Assembly: GCF_000380025.1 (NCBI RefSeq)
Contig: NZ_KB904155.1
Span: forward strand, 208,151-272,150
DNA from: Streptococcus entericus DSM 14446
Lineage (GTDB): Bacteria > Bacillota > Bacilli > Lactobacillales > Streptococcaceae
Length of the DNA: 64,000 nt
Direction: 5' to 3'
Translations under genes and position numbers: made by a program
Notes under the pieces: generated by a model
Database searches by the model: none
What the model was told of the DNA's origin: nothing
Seen by the model: only the letters and a program-made list of their open reading frames with translations
Part shown: in pieces, positions 37,335-44,698 of the stretch
Position numbering within the stretch: position 1 is the first letter of the stretch
Layout: each line of letters begins with the position of its first letter

Positions 37335-38800
37335 TGCCCGTTCTCCTTTGCTTGTTCTTGTGCTTTCTTGCGGAGGTCATCGATAATCTTCATCTTGTTA
37401 TCCCAGACGTCTTGAGCGAGGTCAACTGGATAAGGCTGCGGGTTGAGAATCCGCTTGTACTCGTCCCAGAGTTGGTCGTACTGCTGGCGGCTGTACTCTT
37501 TAATCTCCTCAAGGATCGGCAGGTCATAGACCAGCTCGCCGTCTCTGAAAATGTCAATCAAGAGCGGCCTGGCTTCGAACTCACGCACCGTCTTATTGAT
37601 GTAGGTGTAGACGGGATGGAACATAAAAATCTCATCCATACTGGTCACATCAACATCAGCATAGGTGATGTAATCCCCTTCTGACTTGCCTTTGGCACAG
37701 CTGGTGATGCGCCAGACTTGTTTCTTACCTGGTGTGGAGACTTTTTCGGCGTTGCTGGAGAGCTTGATGGTATCAACCATGCGCCCTTCGTCGTTTTCGA
37801 TGGAGACAATCTTATAAACCGCACCAAGAGCTGGCTGGTCATAGGCAGTAATCAGTTTGGTGCCGACGCCCCAGACATCAATTTTGGCCTTTTGCATCTT
37901 GAGGTTGAGGATGGTATTCTCATCGAGGTCGTTTGAGGCGTAGATTTTGGCATTTGGGAAGCCAGCATCGTCTAGCTGTTGACGGACTTTCTTAGACAGG
38001 TAGGCCATATCACCCGAATCCAGTCTCACTCCTTTAAAGTTAATCCTATCCCCGAACTCTTTAGCGACAGCGATGGCCGCAGGCACCCCAACTCGAAGGG
38101 TATCATAGGTGTCAACGAGGAAAACACAGTCGTAGTGGGTCTCGGCATAGGCCTTAAAGGCCTTGTAATCATCACCATAGGTCTGAACCAAAGCGTGAGC
38201 ATGGGTTCCAAGGACAGGAATGCCAAAAATCTTGCCTGCCCGCACATTGCTGGTGCCGTCAGCCCCACCGATAACAGCTGCTCGTGTTCCCCAGATGGCA
38301 GCGTCCATCTCCTGAGCCCGACGTGTTCCAAATTCCAATAAAGGCTCGTCCTCGATAACAGCCTTAATCCGAGCTGCCTTGGTCGCAATCAAGGTCTGGA
38401 AGTTTACGATGTTGAGCAGGGCGGTTTCAATCAACTGGCAATGGGCTAGCGGTCCTTCAATCTGCACCAAGGGCTCATTGGCAAAGACCAAGTCCCCCTC
38501 ACGCGCCGACCGAACCGTTAGCTGGAGCTTGAAGTCCGCTAGATAAGCTAGATAGTCCTCATCATAGCCCATCTCCCGCAGGTAAGCGATGTCTGTCTCC
38601 GTAAAACGCAAATTCTGCAGATACTTGACCAAGCGCTCCAAGCCCGCAAACACGGCATAACCATTGTTAAAGGGGAGCTTTCGGAAGTAAGCCTCAAAGA
38701 CCGCATGCTTGTTGTGAATACCTTGCTTAAAATAGACTTGCATCATGTTAATCTGGTACAGATCCGTATGCAGGGTTAAACTGTCATCTGGGTATAGCAT
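37331..38800 (-). CDS. pncB: Nicotinate phosphoribosyltransferase
   Basis: 489 residues from the ATG at 38800 (MLYPDDSL), with AAGGAG upstream. The longer reading to 38866 overlaps the promoter and is rejected. Converts nicotinate and PRPP to nicotinate mononucleotide, feeding NAD synthesis. Blocks seen: [13 protein letters not shown] near residue 13, the [13 protein letters not shown] active-site region, and [12 protein letters not shown] near residue 260. Coupled to nadE. The adenylyltransferase nadD is not in the window. Confidence 0.95.
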   Translation of the reverse strand: MLYPDDSLTLHTDLYQINMMQVYFKQGIHNKHAVFEAYFRKLPFNNGYAVFAGLERLVKYLQNLRFTETDIAYLREMGYDEDYLAYLADFKLQLTVRSAREGDLVFANEPLVQIEGPLAHCQLIETALLNIVNFQTLIATKAARIKAVIEDEPLLEFGTRRAQEMDAAIWGTRAAVIGGADGTSNVRAGKIFGIPVLGTHAHALVQTYGDDYKAFKAYAETHYDCVFLVDTYDTLRVGVPAAIAVAKEFGDRINFKGVRLDSGDMAYLSKKVRQQLDDAGFPNAKIYASNDLDENTILNLKMQKAKIDVWGVGTKLITAYDQPALGAVYKIVSIENDEGRMVDTIKLSSNAEKVSTPGKKQVWRITSCAKGKSEGDYITYADVDVTSMDEIFMFHPVYTYINKTVREFEARPLLIDIFRDGELVYDLPILEEIKEYSRQQYDQLWDEYKRILNPQPYPVDLAQDVWDNKMKIIDDLRKKAQEQAKENGQ

Positions 38801-38845
38801 ATTTTCTCCTTTTCTGGACATAGCAGAGCTAGTTTTCACCTCACC

Positions 38846-38851
38846 ATTATA
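38846..38851 (-). promoter_or_regulatory. -10 box of pncB-nadE
   Basis: TATAAT preceded by TGG on the minus strand, lying directly after the trxB terminator hairpin, about 45 nt before the pncB ATG. Confidence 0.55.
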
Positions 38852-38853
38852 CC

Positions 38854-38879
38854 AAAAATAGCCCAAGAGGGCTATTTTT
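38854..38879 (-). terminator. Terminator downstream of trxB, abutting the pncB promoter
   Basis: AAAAATAGCCC and GGGCTATTTTT form an 11-bp stem around a 4-nt loop, 35 nt after the trxB stop. Confidence 0.75.
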
Positions 38880-38913
38880 GTGAACTTTTACTCAATAACA
38901 AGAACAGGCTCTT

Positions 38914-39828
38914 TTATCCGTGTTCCACAATGTACTGATAAGCCTGCTGACCAGCAATGGCGCCATCACCCACAGCAGTTGTAATCTGACGCAGGTGTTT
39001 TTGACGAACATCACCGATGGCAAAAATTCCAGGTACCACTGTACGCATCAGCTCATCTGTCACAATCCACCCTTGCTCATCTGTAATGCCAAGACCATCA
39101 ACCATACCTGAAACTGGGTCTAGACCAACATAAATAAAGACCCCGCCAAAGGCATGTTCAGACAGCTCACCAGTTTTGACATTCTCCACCAAAACACTAT
39201 CAACCTTGATGTCACTGCCCTTAATTTCCTTAACGACACTGTCCCAGATAAACTTAATCTTATCGTTAGCAAAGGCTCTGTCTTGCAAAACTTTTTGGGC
39301 ACGAAGTTCATCACGTCGGTGAATAATGGTGACACTAGAAGCAAATCGTGTCAGAAAGAGGGCTTCTTCAACAGCAGAGTCTCCGCCACCGACAACCAAG
39401 AGGTCTTGTCCTCGGAAGAATGCCCCATCGCAGACCGCACAGTAGGAGACCCCACGGCTAGTATAGGTAGCCTCACCAGGTGCTCCCAAGAGACGGTGCT
39501 TGGCTCCTGTCGCCACAATGACTGTCTTCGTCTCATAGGTCGTGTCAGCTGTTTTCACCAATTTATGGTCACCCTTGTCCTCAATACCAGTGACAATGCC
39601 ATAAAGGTTTTCAACTCCCATTTTTTCTAAGGGTTCGTGCATTTTCATGGACAACTCTGGTCCTGTAATCAGGTCAAAACCTGGGTAGTTTTCAATGTCC
39701 AAGGTGTTGTTCATCTGACCACCAGGTGCCCCCTGCTCAATCAGTGCCGTTTTTAAGTTACTACGTGCCGCATAGAGGGCAGCAGTCATCCCCGCAGGGC
39801 CACTACCAATAATAATCGTATCGTACAT
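38914..39828 (-). CDS. trxB: Thioredoxin reductase
   Basis: 304 residues. FAD-binding [16 protein letters not shown] at the N-terminus, redox pair CAVC at about residues 133-136, NADPH-binding [12 protein letters not shown] near residue 149, and the second FAD block GIFAIGDV near the C-terminus. It keeps thioredoxin reduced with NADPH. A DUF4059 gene lies just upstream, as in other streptococci. Confidence 0.97.
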   Translation of the reverse strand: MYDTIIIGSGPAGMTAALYAARSNLKTALIEQGAPGGQMNNTLDIENYPGFDLITGPELSMKMHEPLEKMGVENLYGIVTGIEDKGDHKLVKTADTTYETKTVIVATGAKHRLLGAPGEATYTSRGVSYCAVCDGAFFRGQDLLVVGGGDSAVEEALFLTRFASSVTIIHRRDELRAQKVLQDRAFANDKIKFIWDSVVKEIKGSDIKVDSVLVENVKTGELSEHAFGGVFIYVGLDPVSGMVDGLGITDEQGWIVTDELMRTVVPGIFAIGDVRQKHLRQITTAVGDGAIAGQQAYQYIVEHG

Positions 39829-39851
39829 ATCGTTTACTTCCTTATTTATTT

Positions 39852-40076
39852 TTAAGATTTCACCATTAACAAAATAGCCATAAAGGCGAAGGCCATGACC
39901 GGAATCGTCATCAGCATCATAAGAGACAGCTCATAAAGCACTCGACGGCGTTGTTTTTGACTATCGTCCAATCCCCTAGCCGCGCGGTAGAGTAACCATA
40001 GCCCTCCCAGAACAACTGCTGTTACCGCCGAAAGCCCCAGCCCTTGTAAATAAAAACCAAAAATCTCTGCCAGCAT
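39852..40076 (-). CDS. DUF4059 family small membrane protein
   Basis: 74 residues with two hydrophobic segments (about 10-32 and 50-70) and a positively charged loop between. It lies 23 nt upstream of trxB, with GGAG before the ATG, and is probably cotranscribed. The family is unknown in function; its steady place beside trxB suggests a redox or transport link, which is unproved. Confidence 0.8.
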   Translation of the reverse strand: MLAEIFGFYLQGLGLSAVTAVVLGGLWLLYRAARGLDDSQKQRRRVLYELSLMMLMTIPVMAFAFMAILLMVKS

Positions 40077-40153
40077 GTCCTTGTCTCCACATCATAAAAA
40101 TACTCACTAAAAAGGAGTATTCTCATTATATCAAAACTTCTTGCTTTTTTCGA

Positions 40154-40897
40154 CTAATTAAAATTCTTCTTATAGTTAGCGAAAAACTCTCTTGTTCGCT
40201 CATGTTTCGGCTGGTTAAAAATCTGATCTGGCGTGCCTTCTTCCAAAATTTTCCCTTTTTCAAGGAAAAGTACCTTATCTGCCACTTCGTAGACAAAGCC
40301 CATGTCGTGACTGACCAAAATCATGGTTTGACCGTTCTTGGCTGCTGCTGCGATGGATTTTTCAACCTCACCGACCAGCTCAGGGTCAAGGGCTGATGTG
40401 GGCTCGTCCAGAAGCAAGACATCAGGTTTCATAGCCAGTGCCCGAGCAATCGCAACCCGCTGTTTCTGACCGCCAGAGAGATGTTTGGGGTAGTGCCCCA
40501 TACGGTCGGCTAGTCCGACTTTTGCCAACTCTTCTTTGGCAATAGCTGTCGCTTCTTCGTCGGAGAGTTTCTTGACCAGTTTAAGGCCTTCTTTGACATT
40601 ATCAAGGGCCGTCCGACGTTCAAAGAGGTTGAATTGCTGGAACACCATGGCCAATTTGCGACGCAAGGTCAACACCTGTTCCTTACTAATCTTGTCGAAA
40701 TCAACGATAAAACCGTCAATGTCAATGCTGCCTGAGTCAGGCTTTTCCAAGTAATTGAGCGACCGTAAAAAGGTCGACTTACCCGCCCCTGAGGCACCGA
40801 CCAGGGCGATAACCTGCCCTTTCTCGATGGTCAAATTGAGGTTATCCAAGACAGTTTGTCCAGAAAATTCCTTTGAGAGGTTGCTGATTTTAATCAT
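40154..40897 (-). CDS. Polar amino acid ABC transporter, ATP-binding protein
   Basis: 247 residues from the ATG at 40897 (MIKISNLSKEF), with GGAGG upstream; the longer GTG reading starts at the ribosome site. Walker A GASGAGKST near residue 34, Q-loop FQQFNLF, signature LSGGQKQR and Walker B VLLLDEPTSALDP. The gene overlaps the permease gene by 8 nt. Polar amino acid (glutamine, cystine or similar) is the likely substrate class; the exact one is unknown because the binding protein is not encoded here. Confidence 0.93.
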   Translation of the reverse strand: MIKISNLSKEFSGQTVLDNLNLTIEKGQVIALVGASGAGKSTFLRSLNYLEKPDSGSIDIDGFIVDFDKISKEQVLTLRRKLAMVFQQFNLFERRTALDNVKEGLKLVKKLSDEEATAIAKEELAKVGLADRMGHYPKHLSGGQKQRVAIARALAMKPDVLLLDEPTSALDPELVGEVEKSIAAAAKNGQTMILVSHDMGFVYEVADKVLFLEKGKILEEGTPDQIFNQPKHERTREFFANYKKNFN

Positions 40898-41678
40898 GTG
40901 CTCGTCCTCCTTCCACACGGTCTGGTGACTGAATCTCCATCTTCTTCTCGAGCAAACGACCGATATTTTCGATAATAATGCTAATCCCCCAGTAAATCAG
41001 AGCAACAGAGATGAAGCGCTCGAAATAACGGTAGTCACTCCCACCCAGAATCTGAGCTTGAGCAAACATTTCGACAATCCCAGCGTTAAAAGCTAACGAT
41101 GTGCCCTTGGTCAAACCAATCAAGGTATTGATGAGTGTGGGTGTTGCGACCACCGCCGCATGGGGAATGATGACCCGGCGATAGACTTGAGCCTCGGTCA
41201 TCCCAAGGCTCCTTGCCGCCTCAATCTCACCAGGATTGACCGATAAAATTGCTGCCCGAAGCGTCTCACTAGTATAAGCTGCTTCATTAAAAGCAAAGGC
41301 AGTGATGGCAAAAACCTGTGCAGGAATATCGTTAATATTAAAGTTAAACCCATACTTTGTATTGATGGCTTTGAGCACCAGCGGAATCCCATAGTAGGTC
41401 AGCATAAGTTGCACCAGAACGGGCGTCCCCCGCAAAAAACTCACAAAAACCGCTTGGATTGGGTAAAGCACTTTGACCCGATTGATTTTGACGATGGCAA
41501 ATAGCAGAGCTAGTACCAAGCCAAAACATGCTCCTGCAAGCGTCAACCCCAAGGTCACAGGGAGACGTTCTAAAATCTTTGGCAGGGCATCAAATACCGC
41601 TCGCCAGCTAAATAATTTACCAGCTGGAATCCATTCTAAAAACTCCTGATACCATGCTGGTACGGCTACTAAAAACAT
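40890..41678 (-). CDS. Polar amino acid ABC transporter, permease
   Basis: 262 residues, about five transmembrane helices, HisM/GlnP-like. The EAA loop EIEAARSLGMTEAQVYRRVIIP lies near residue 155. There is no substrate-binding domain fused to either end and no binding protein gene beside it, so the partner must be elsewhere. The resemblance to cystine permeases (TcyB/YtmL type) is only an impression. First gene of the two-gene operon. Confidence 0.92.
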   Translation of the reverse strand: MFLVAVPAWYQEFLEWIPAGKLFSWRAVFDALPKILERLPVTLGLTLAGACFGLVLALLFAIVKINRVKVLYPIQAVFVSFLRGTPVLVQLMLTYYGIPLVLKAINTKYGFNFNINDIPAQVFAITAFAFNEAAYTSETLRAAILSVNPGEIEAARSLGMTEAQVYRRVIIPHAAVVATPTLINTLIGLTKGTSLAFNAGIVEMFAQAQILGGSDYRYFERFISVALIYWGISIIIENIGRLLEKKMEIQSPDRVEGGRAHD

Positions 41679-41728
41679 AGGATAGGTCCCTTTCTAACGT
41701 TCCAAAAGTTTACGTGGAACTGCTACTA

Positions 41729-41734
41729 ATTATA
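41729..41734 (-). promoter_or_regulatory. -10 box of the amino acid ABC operon
   Basis: TATAAT on the minus strand about 50 nt upstream of the permease ATG; no good -35. Confidence 0.45.
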
Positions 41735-41805
41735 CTAGTCTATCACATTCTTCCTCTATTTCCTAATAGTTAGTTCTAATAGACACGATAGGAAAATCTT
41801 ATGAA

Positions 41806-41834
41806 GAAAAAACCAGATGCCACCGCATCTGGCT
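41806..41834 (-). terminator. Terminator of the small-gene cluster
   Basis: AAGCCAGATGC and GCATCTGGTTTTTT on the minus strand, just downstream of the 69-residue gene. Confidence 0.85.
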
Positions 41835-41853
41835 TGTAAAGATAAACAAGTGA

Positions 41854-42063
41854 TCACCTAAATCCATGAAAAGCACTGGCTAAATAGCCTAACATGCCAT
41901 TCTTAGTAGTCTGATTGCCCTCTCTTTCCTTGACATTTTCCCAGACTTGTCGCTCCTCAGGGGTCAAGCGAATGACCTTTTTAATCACCAAATCAGCAAA
42001 ACTCTGACGAGCCTTTCCAAGTCTTGTTGCTAGGACCAGTCCGTGATACTTCTCTTGTTTCAC
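41854..42063 (-). CDS. Small hypothetical protein of the 42 kb cluster (69 residues)
   Basis: 69 residues from a GTG at 42063; the ribosome site is weak. Sequence features: MKQEKYHGL, a basic middle with LTPEERQVWENVK, and a hydrophobic C-terminus GMLGYLASAFHGF. No family recognised. It is the third gene in a leftward cluster with the 36- and 84-residue genes and ends at a strong terminator. The amphipathic, basic C-terminal part could be a peptide-like segment, but I cannot assign a function. Confidence 0.5.
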   Translation of the reverse strand: MKQEKYHGLVLATRLGKARQSFADLVIKKVIRLTPEERQVWENVKEREGNQTTKNGMLGYLASAFHGFR

Positions 42064-42077
42064 GATGCAATGGTCTC

Positions 42078-42188
42078 TTATAAGAACTGAGTAACCTGAT
42101 CAACCACCTCTTGATTGTCGACTGTCCGCATTGACAGGACAATAGCTGTCAATCGCTCCAAATTTAATCGTACCGATTCTTTGGTCAT
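42078..42188 (-). CDS. Very small hypothetical protein (36 residues) in the 42 kb cluster
   Basis: 36 residues (MTKESVRLNL to VTQFL), ATG at 42188 with AAAGGTG upstream and stop at 42078. Mostly helical and hydrophilic, with LERLTAIVLSMRTVDNQEVV. No family known. It lies 14 nt before the GTG of the 69-residue gene and 51 nt after the 84-residue gene. The cluster may encode a small-protein system such as a toxin and antitoxin or peptide and immunity; that is a guess. Confidence 0.5.
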   Translation of the reverse strand: MTKESVRLNLERLTAIVLSMRTVDNQEVVDQVTQFL

Positions 42189-42239
42189 TTTATCACCTTT
42201 TCTAGGGAATGTCTGTTCTGTCATAAGCAACTGCTATCA

Positions 42240-42494
42240 TTATTCCACATCTTTAGCAACTGCCTTAGCAATTTTTACCGAATTGGCCAGTCCAACGGCA
42301 TATTGTTGATTGATTTTTTTGATACGATCAGCCTCTGAATCAGTTTTTAATTGGCGTAAAAACCTCTCCTCCGCCCCAGGTTCTAAGAGTAAATGGGTCA
42401 ACTGATTTGCCGAATGACTTTTTTGCTTATTCAACAATATGATCATCATAAGTTGAATAATTGCAATTCCCATCCAGACCAAGTACCGTTCCAT
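42240..42494 (-). CDS. Small membrane-anchored hypothetical protein (84 residues)
   Basis: 84 residues: N-terminal transmembrane helix (about 4-22, VWMGIAIIQLMMIILL) and a charged, helical cytoplasmic or external tail ending in NSVKIAKAVAKDVE. ATG at 42494, with AAAGG and AGGGA upstream. No family recognised. First gene of the cluster; a TATGATATAAC extended -10 lies about 45 nt upstream. Confidence 0.6.
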   Translation of the reverse strand: MERYLVWMGIAIIQLMMIILLNKQKSHSANQLTHLLLEPGAEERFLRQLKTDSEADRIKKINQQYAVGLANSVKIAKAVAKDVE

Positions 42495-42602
42495 AGTAAA
42501 TCCCTGCCTTTCTATTGCAATAGCTTGCTTTTTTATTTTGTTATATCATAAAGAGACTGGTTTGCAATGATTGTGTTCCCACTTTCCATCATCAACAACA
42601 AA

Positions 42603-42642
42603 AAGATTGAAGAATAGGCTCAAACGCCACCTCTTCAATCTT
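42603..42642 (-). terminator. Terminator of the DEAD-box helicase gene
   Basis: AAGATTGAAGA (42603-42613) pairs with TCTTCAATCTT (42632-42642); A and T tracts flank it. Confidence 0.75.
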
Positions 42643-42673
42643 TATTTGTTTTCTTCACATTCAGGAAAACAGC

Positions 42674-44017
42674 TTAAAAACTTTGCTTTTTAGCTTTGCG
42701 CTCGGCTCTGCCTTTGGCACGGGCTTCAATGCGTTTTTCCTTACGGCGTTTTTCTTTGACCGCCCACTGAATTTTTTTCTTGTAACCTGGTTTGATTTTC
42801 TTTTTTTTCTTTTTAACCAAGCCAATCATCTCGATGTCAAGTTTCTCATGAGATTTTTCCCGATTGACTCGACGATCACGGTCGTAGGTATCAATGATTT
42901 CGCCATCTTTGATGGTTTTTGGTGTAAACGTCACGCCAAGTTTCTCTAGCTCACGAATATCGCTGTCATCACTCGGTTGATAGAGGGTGATAGCTGTGCC
43001 GCGCAAGCCATTGCGACCCGTTCGCCCCACTCGGTGCACAAAAAAGGACAAATCTTGAGGAATAGCATCATTGATGACGTGACTGACCCCTTCAATGTCG
43101 ATACCACGCGCTGCCAAATCGGTCGCTACGATGTACTCGTAGTCTAGGTGCTTGACCTGCGCCATGATACGCTTACGCTCGCGGGGCTGGATGCCGCCGT
43201 GGATTTTAGCTACCTTGAGCCCATTGGCGACCAGATAGCCGTGGAGGTCGTCTGCTCGCTCCTTGGTGTTGACGAAAATCATGGCCAAGTAAGGCTGTAG
43301 GGTCTTAGCGATCGCCAAAATCTGAGCGTTCTTATCTCGTCCTTTGGTGGAGACCAGCCAGTTGTCAATGGTGTCTGCGATGACTGTTTTGGTCTTGATT
43401 TGCTCCATGACAGGGTTAGTCAGGTATTTTTTGAGAAATGGCTGGAGCTTCTGCGGAATCGTCGCTGAGAAGACCAAGATTTGCACCTGCTTAGGCAGGC
43501 TAGCCGCAATCTTATCCACCGTGTCCAAAAAGCCCATGTCTAATGTCATATCGGCTTCGTCAACGACAAAGGTATGTGCCTTATGGATACCCAAATCACC
43601 TGATTTGACCAAGTCATAAATCCGACCAGGTGTCCCGATGACGATATGGGGCTGACTGCTTTTTAGCTTGTCAATCTGGCGGAGCTTGTCTGTACCACCG
43701 ACATAGTTGACCACCCGAATCTCCTTAGCTGAGTGAGCGGCAATCTGGCGGGTCGCTTGGTAAATCTGAGTCGCCAGCTCCCGAGACGGGGCTGTGATGA
43801 CCGCCTGCACATGATCCGCCTCTGGATCAATCTTTTCAAAAATAGGCAAGAGGAAGGTGTGGGTCTTACCGGAACCGGTCTTTGACTCGCCGACCAAGTC
43901 GCGACCCGAACGCACCACAGGAATCAGCTTTTGCTGCACCTCTGTCGGCTGAATAAAGTTCACCTCGTCCAACGCTACTTGGATAAAGGGCTTAAAATTA
44001 AAATCCTTAAATGACAT
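42674..44017 (-). CDS. DEAD-box RNA helicase (CshB-like)
   Basis: 447 residues from the ATG at 44017 (MSFKDFNFKPF), with GAGG upstream; the long N-terminal extension to 44119 crosses the promoter. Q motif and GSGKT (residues about 47-51), DEAD (VVDEADMTLD), SAT (FSATIP) and HRVGRTGR mark the RNA helicase core. The C-terminus is very basic (KKKKKIKPGYKKK, then ERRKEKRIEARAK), typical for cold-shock or ribosome-assembly helicases. Monocistronic; terminator at 42603-42642. Confidence 0.92.
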   Translation of the reverse strand: MSFKDFNFKPFIQVALDEVNFIQPTEVQQKLIPVVRSGRDLVGESKTGSGKTHTFLLPIFEKIDPEADHVQAVITAPSRELATQIYQATRQIAAHSAKEIRVVNYVGGTDKLRQIDKLKSSQPHIVIGTPGRIYDLVKSGDLGIHKAHTFVVDEADMTLDMGFLDTVDKIAASLPKQVQILVFSATIPQKLQPFLKKYLTNPVMEQIKTKTVIADTIDNWLVSTKGRDKNAQILAIAKTLQPYLAMIFVNTKERADDLHGYLVANGLKVAKIHGGIQPRERKRIMAQVKHLDYEYIVATDLAARGIDIEGVSHVINDAIPQDLSFFVHRVGRTGRNGLRGTAITLYQPSDDSDIRELEKLGVTFTPKTIKDGEIIDTYDRDRRVNREKSHEKLDIEMIGLVKKKKKKIKPGYKKKIQWAVKEKRRKEKRIEARAKGRAERKAKKQSF

Positions 44018-44042
44018 GATAACCTCGTTTCTTTGTCTTCTC

Positions 44043-44053
44043 ATTATACCATA
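44043..44053 (-). promoter_or_regulatory. Promoter of the DEAD-box helicase
   Basis: Extended -10 TATGGTATAAT on the minus strand, about 25 nt before the ATG at 44017. Confidence 0.6.
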
Positions 44054-44055
44054 CT

Positions 44056-44280
44056 TTGCATGAGAAAGATACGGACGTAGGTTTGAGTTCCAAAGACTTG
44101 CTGGAATATCGCTTGCCATATCATGAGTTAGGGTATCGTTTTTCTGAAATCAAAAGAAACATCACATCGCTACCTGCTAAAAACGATTCCTACTTTTATA
44201 GCTATTCACCAATGAGGCAAGCCTACTATCACTTTCTCACGAGTAGTTATCCTGCACAACTGAACAGCAAAAAAGACTGA
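44056..44280 (+). pseudogene. Possible remnant of a protein-coding gene
   Basis: A 74-residue open frame with protein-like composition (LPYHELGYRFSEIKRN, YYHFLTSSYPAQ) starts at a TTG with no ribosome site; the nearby ATG at 44060 is in another frame and stops at once. It may be the 3' end of a lost gene. I cannot name a family. Confidence 0.25.
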
Positions 44281-44352
44281 AGAAAACAGTCTAAACGACT
44301 TTTTCTCAAGTCTGAGAGCGGGACTCAATCGTTCATTGATTAGTAGTTGATG

Positions 44353-44408
44353 CCTCCCCACCTGTCAAATATCTAGGATTCGGGCTAAAACGGTCTCTCC
44401 CAGACCGT
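44353..44408 (-). repeat. Dispersed extragenic repeat, copy C (inverted)
   Basis: Read on the minus strand it contains TTTTAGCCC, TCCTAGA and GACAGGTGGGGA, as in the copies at 24271-24335 and 31416-31481; flanking hairpins replace the conserved left part. Confidence 0.55.
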
Positions 44409-44412
44409 TTTT

Positions 44413-44433
44413 GACACTTGCTCAGCAAGTGTC
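44413..44433. repeat. Perfect inverted repeat, 10 bp arms
   Basis: GACACTTGCT-C-AGCAAGTGTC is a perfect palindrome next to other hairpins (AACGGTCT/AGACCGTT and ATAAAAAGG/CCTTTTTAT). Likely part of the structured repeat around copy C. Confidence 0.7.
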
Positions 44434-44660
44434 ATTTCCCGATAAAAAGGCATCCTGACCTTTTTATCCCACCTCCGCATGGCTTCAACAGTTAAGAAGT
44501 GGCGATTTGAGGTTTGAAATTTGGGAAATATTGCTTTCCTCATTCGTTAGGGCTGCTCAGGTGATGACACCAGAACATTAGAGAGTAGAGTTGCCACCTT
44601 CAAGGCACAGGCAGCTTGAAGCACTCAACCGCTGCGTCTAACGTCGTTAGCAATAACAAA

Positions 44661-44692
44661 AAGGAGAGACTAGGACATTTGTCCCAGCCTCT
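44661..44692 (-). terminator. Terminator of alaS
   Basis: AGAGGCTGGGAC pairs with GTCCTAGTCTCT (two G-U pairs) around AAAT, followed by CTTTTTG on the minus strand. Confidence 0.75.
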
Positions 44693-44698
44693 GCACTA

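Larger units (their letters stand above)
44018..44698. other. Intergenic region between the helicase and alaS
   Basis: About 680 nt with no clear intact gene. It holds the helicase promoter (44043-44053), a possible gene remnant (44056-44280), a string of hairpins, dispersed repeat copy C, a perfect 21-nt palindrome at 44413-44433, and the alaS terminator. Confidence 0.7.

Noticed and set aside
44413-44433. Palindrome considered as an attachment or recombination site
   Set aside because: No integrase, no flanking duplication and no phage genes nearby; more likely part of a structured repeat.
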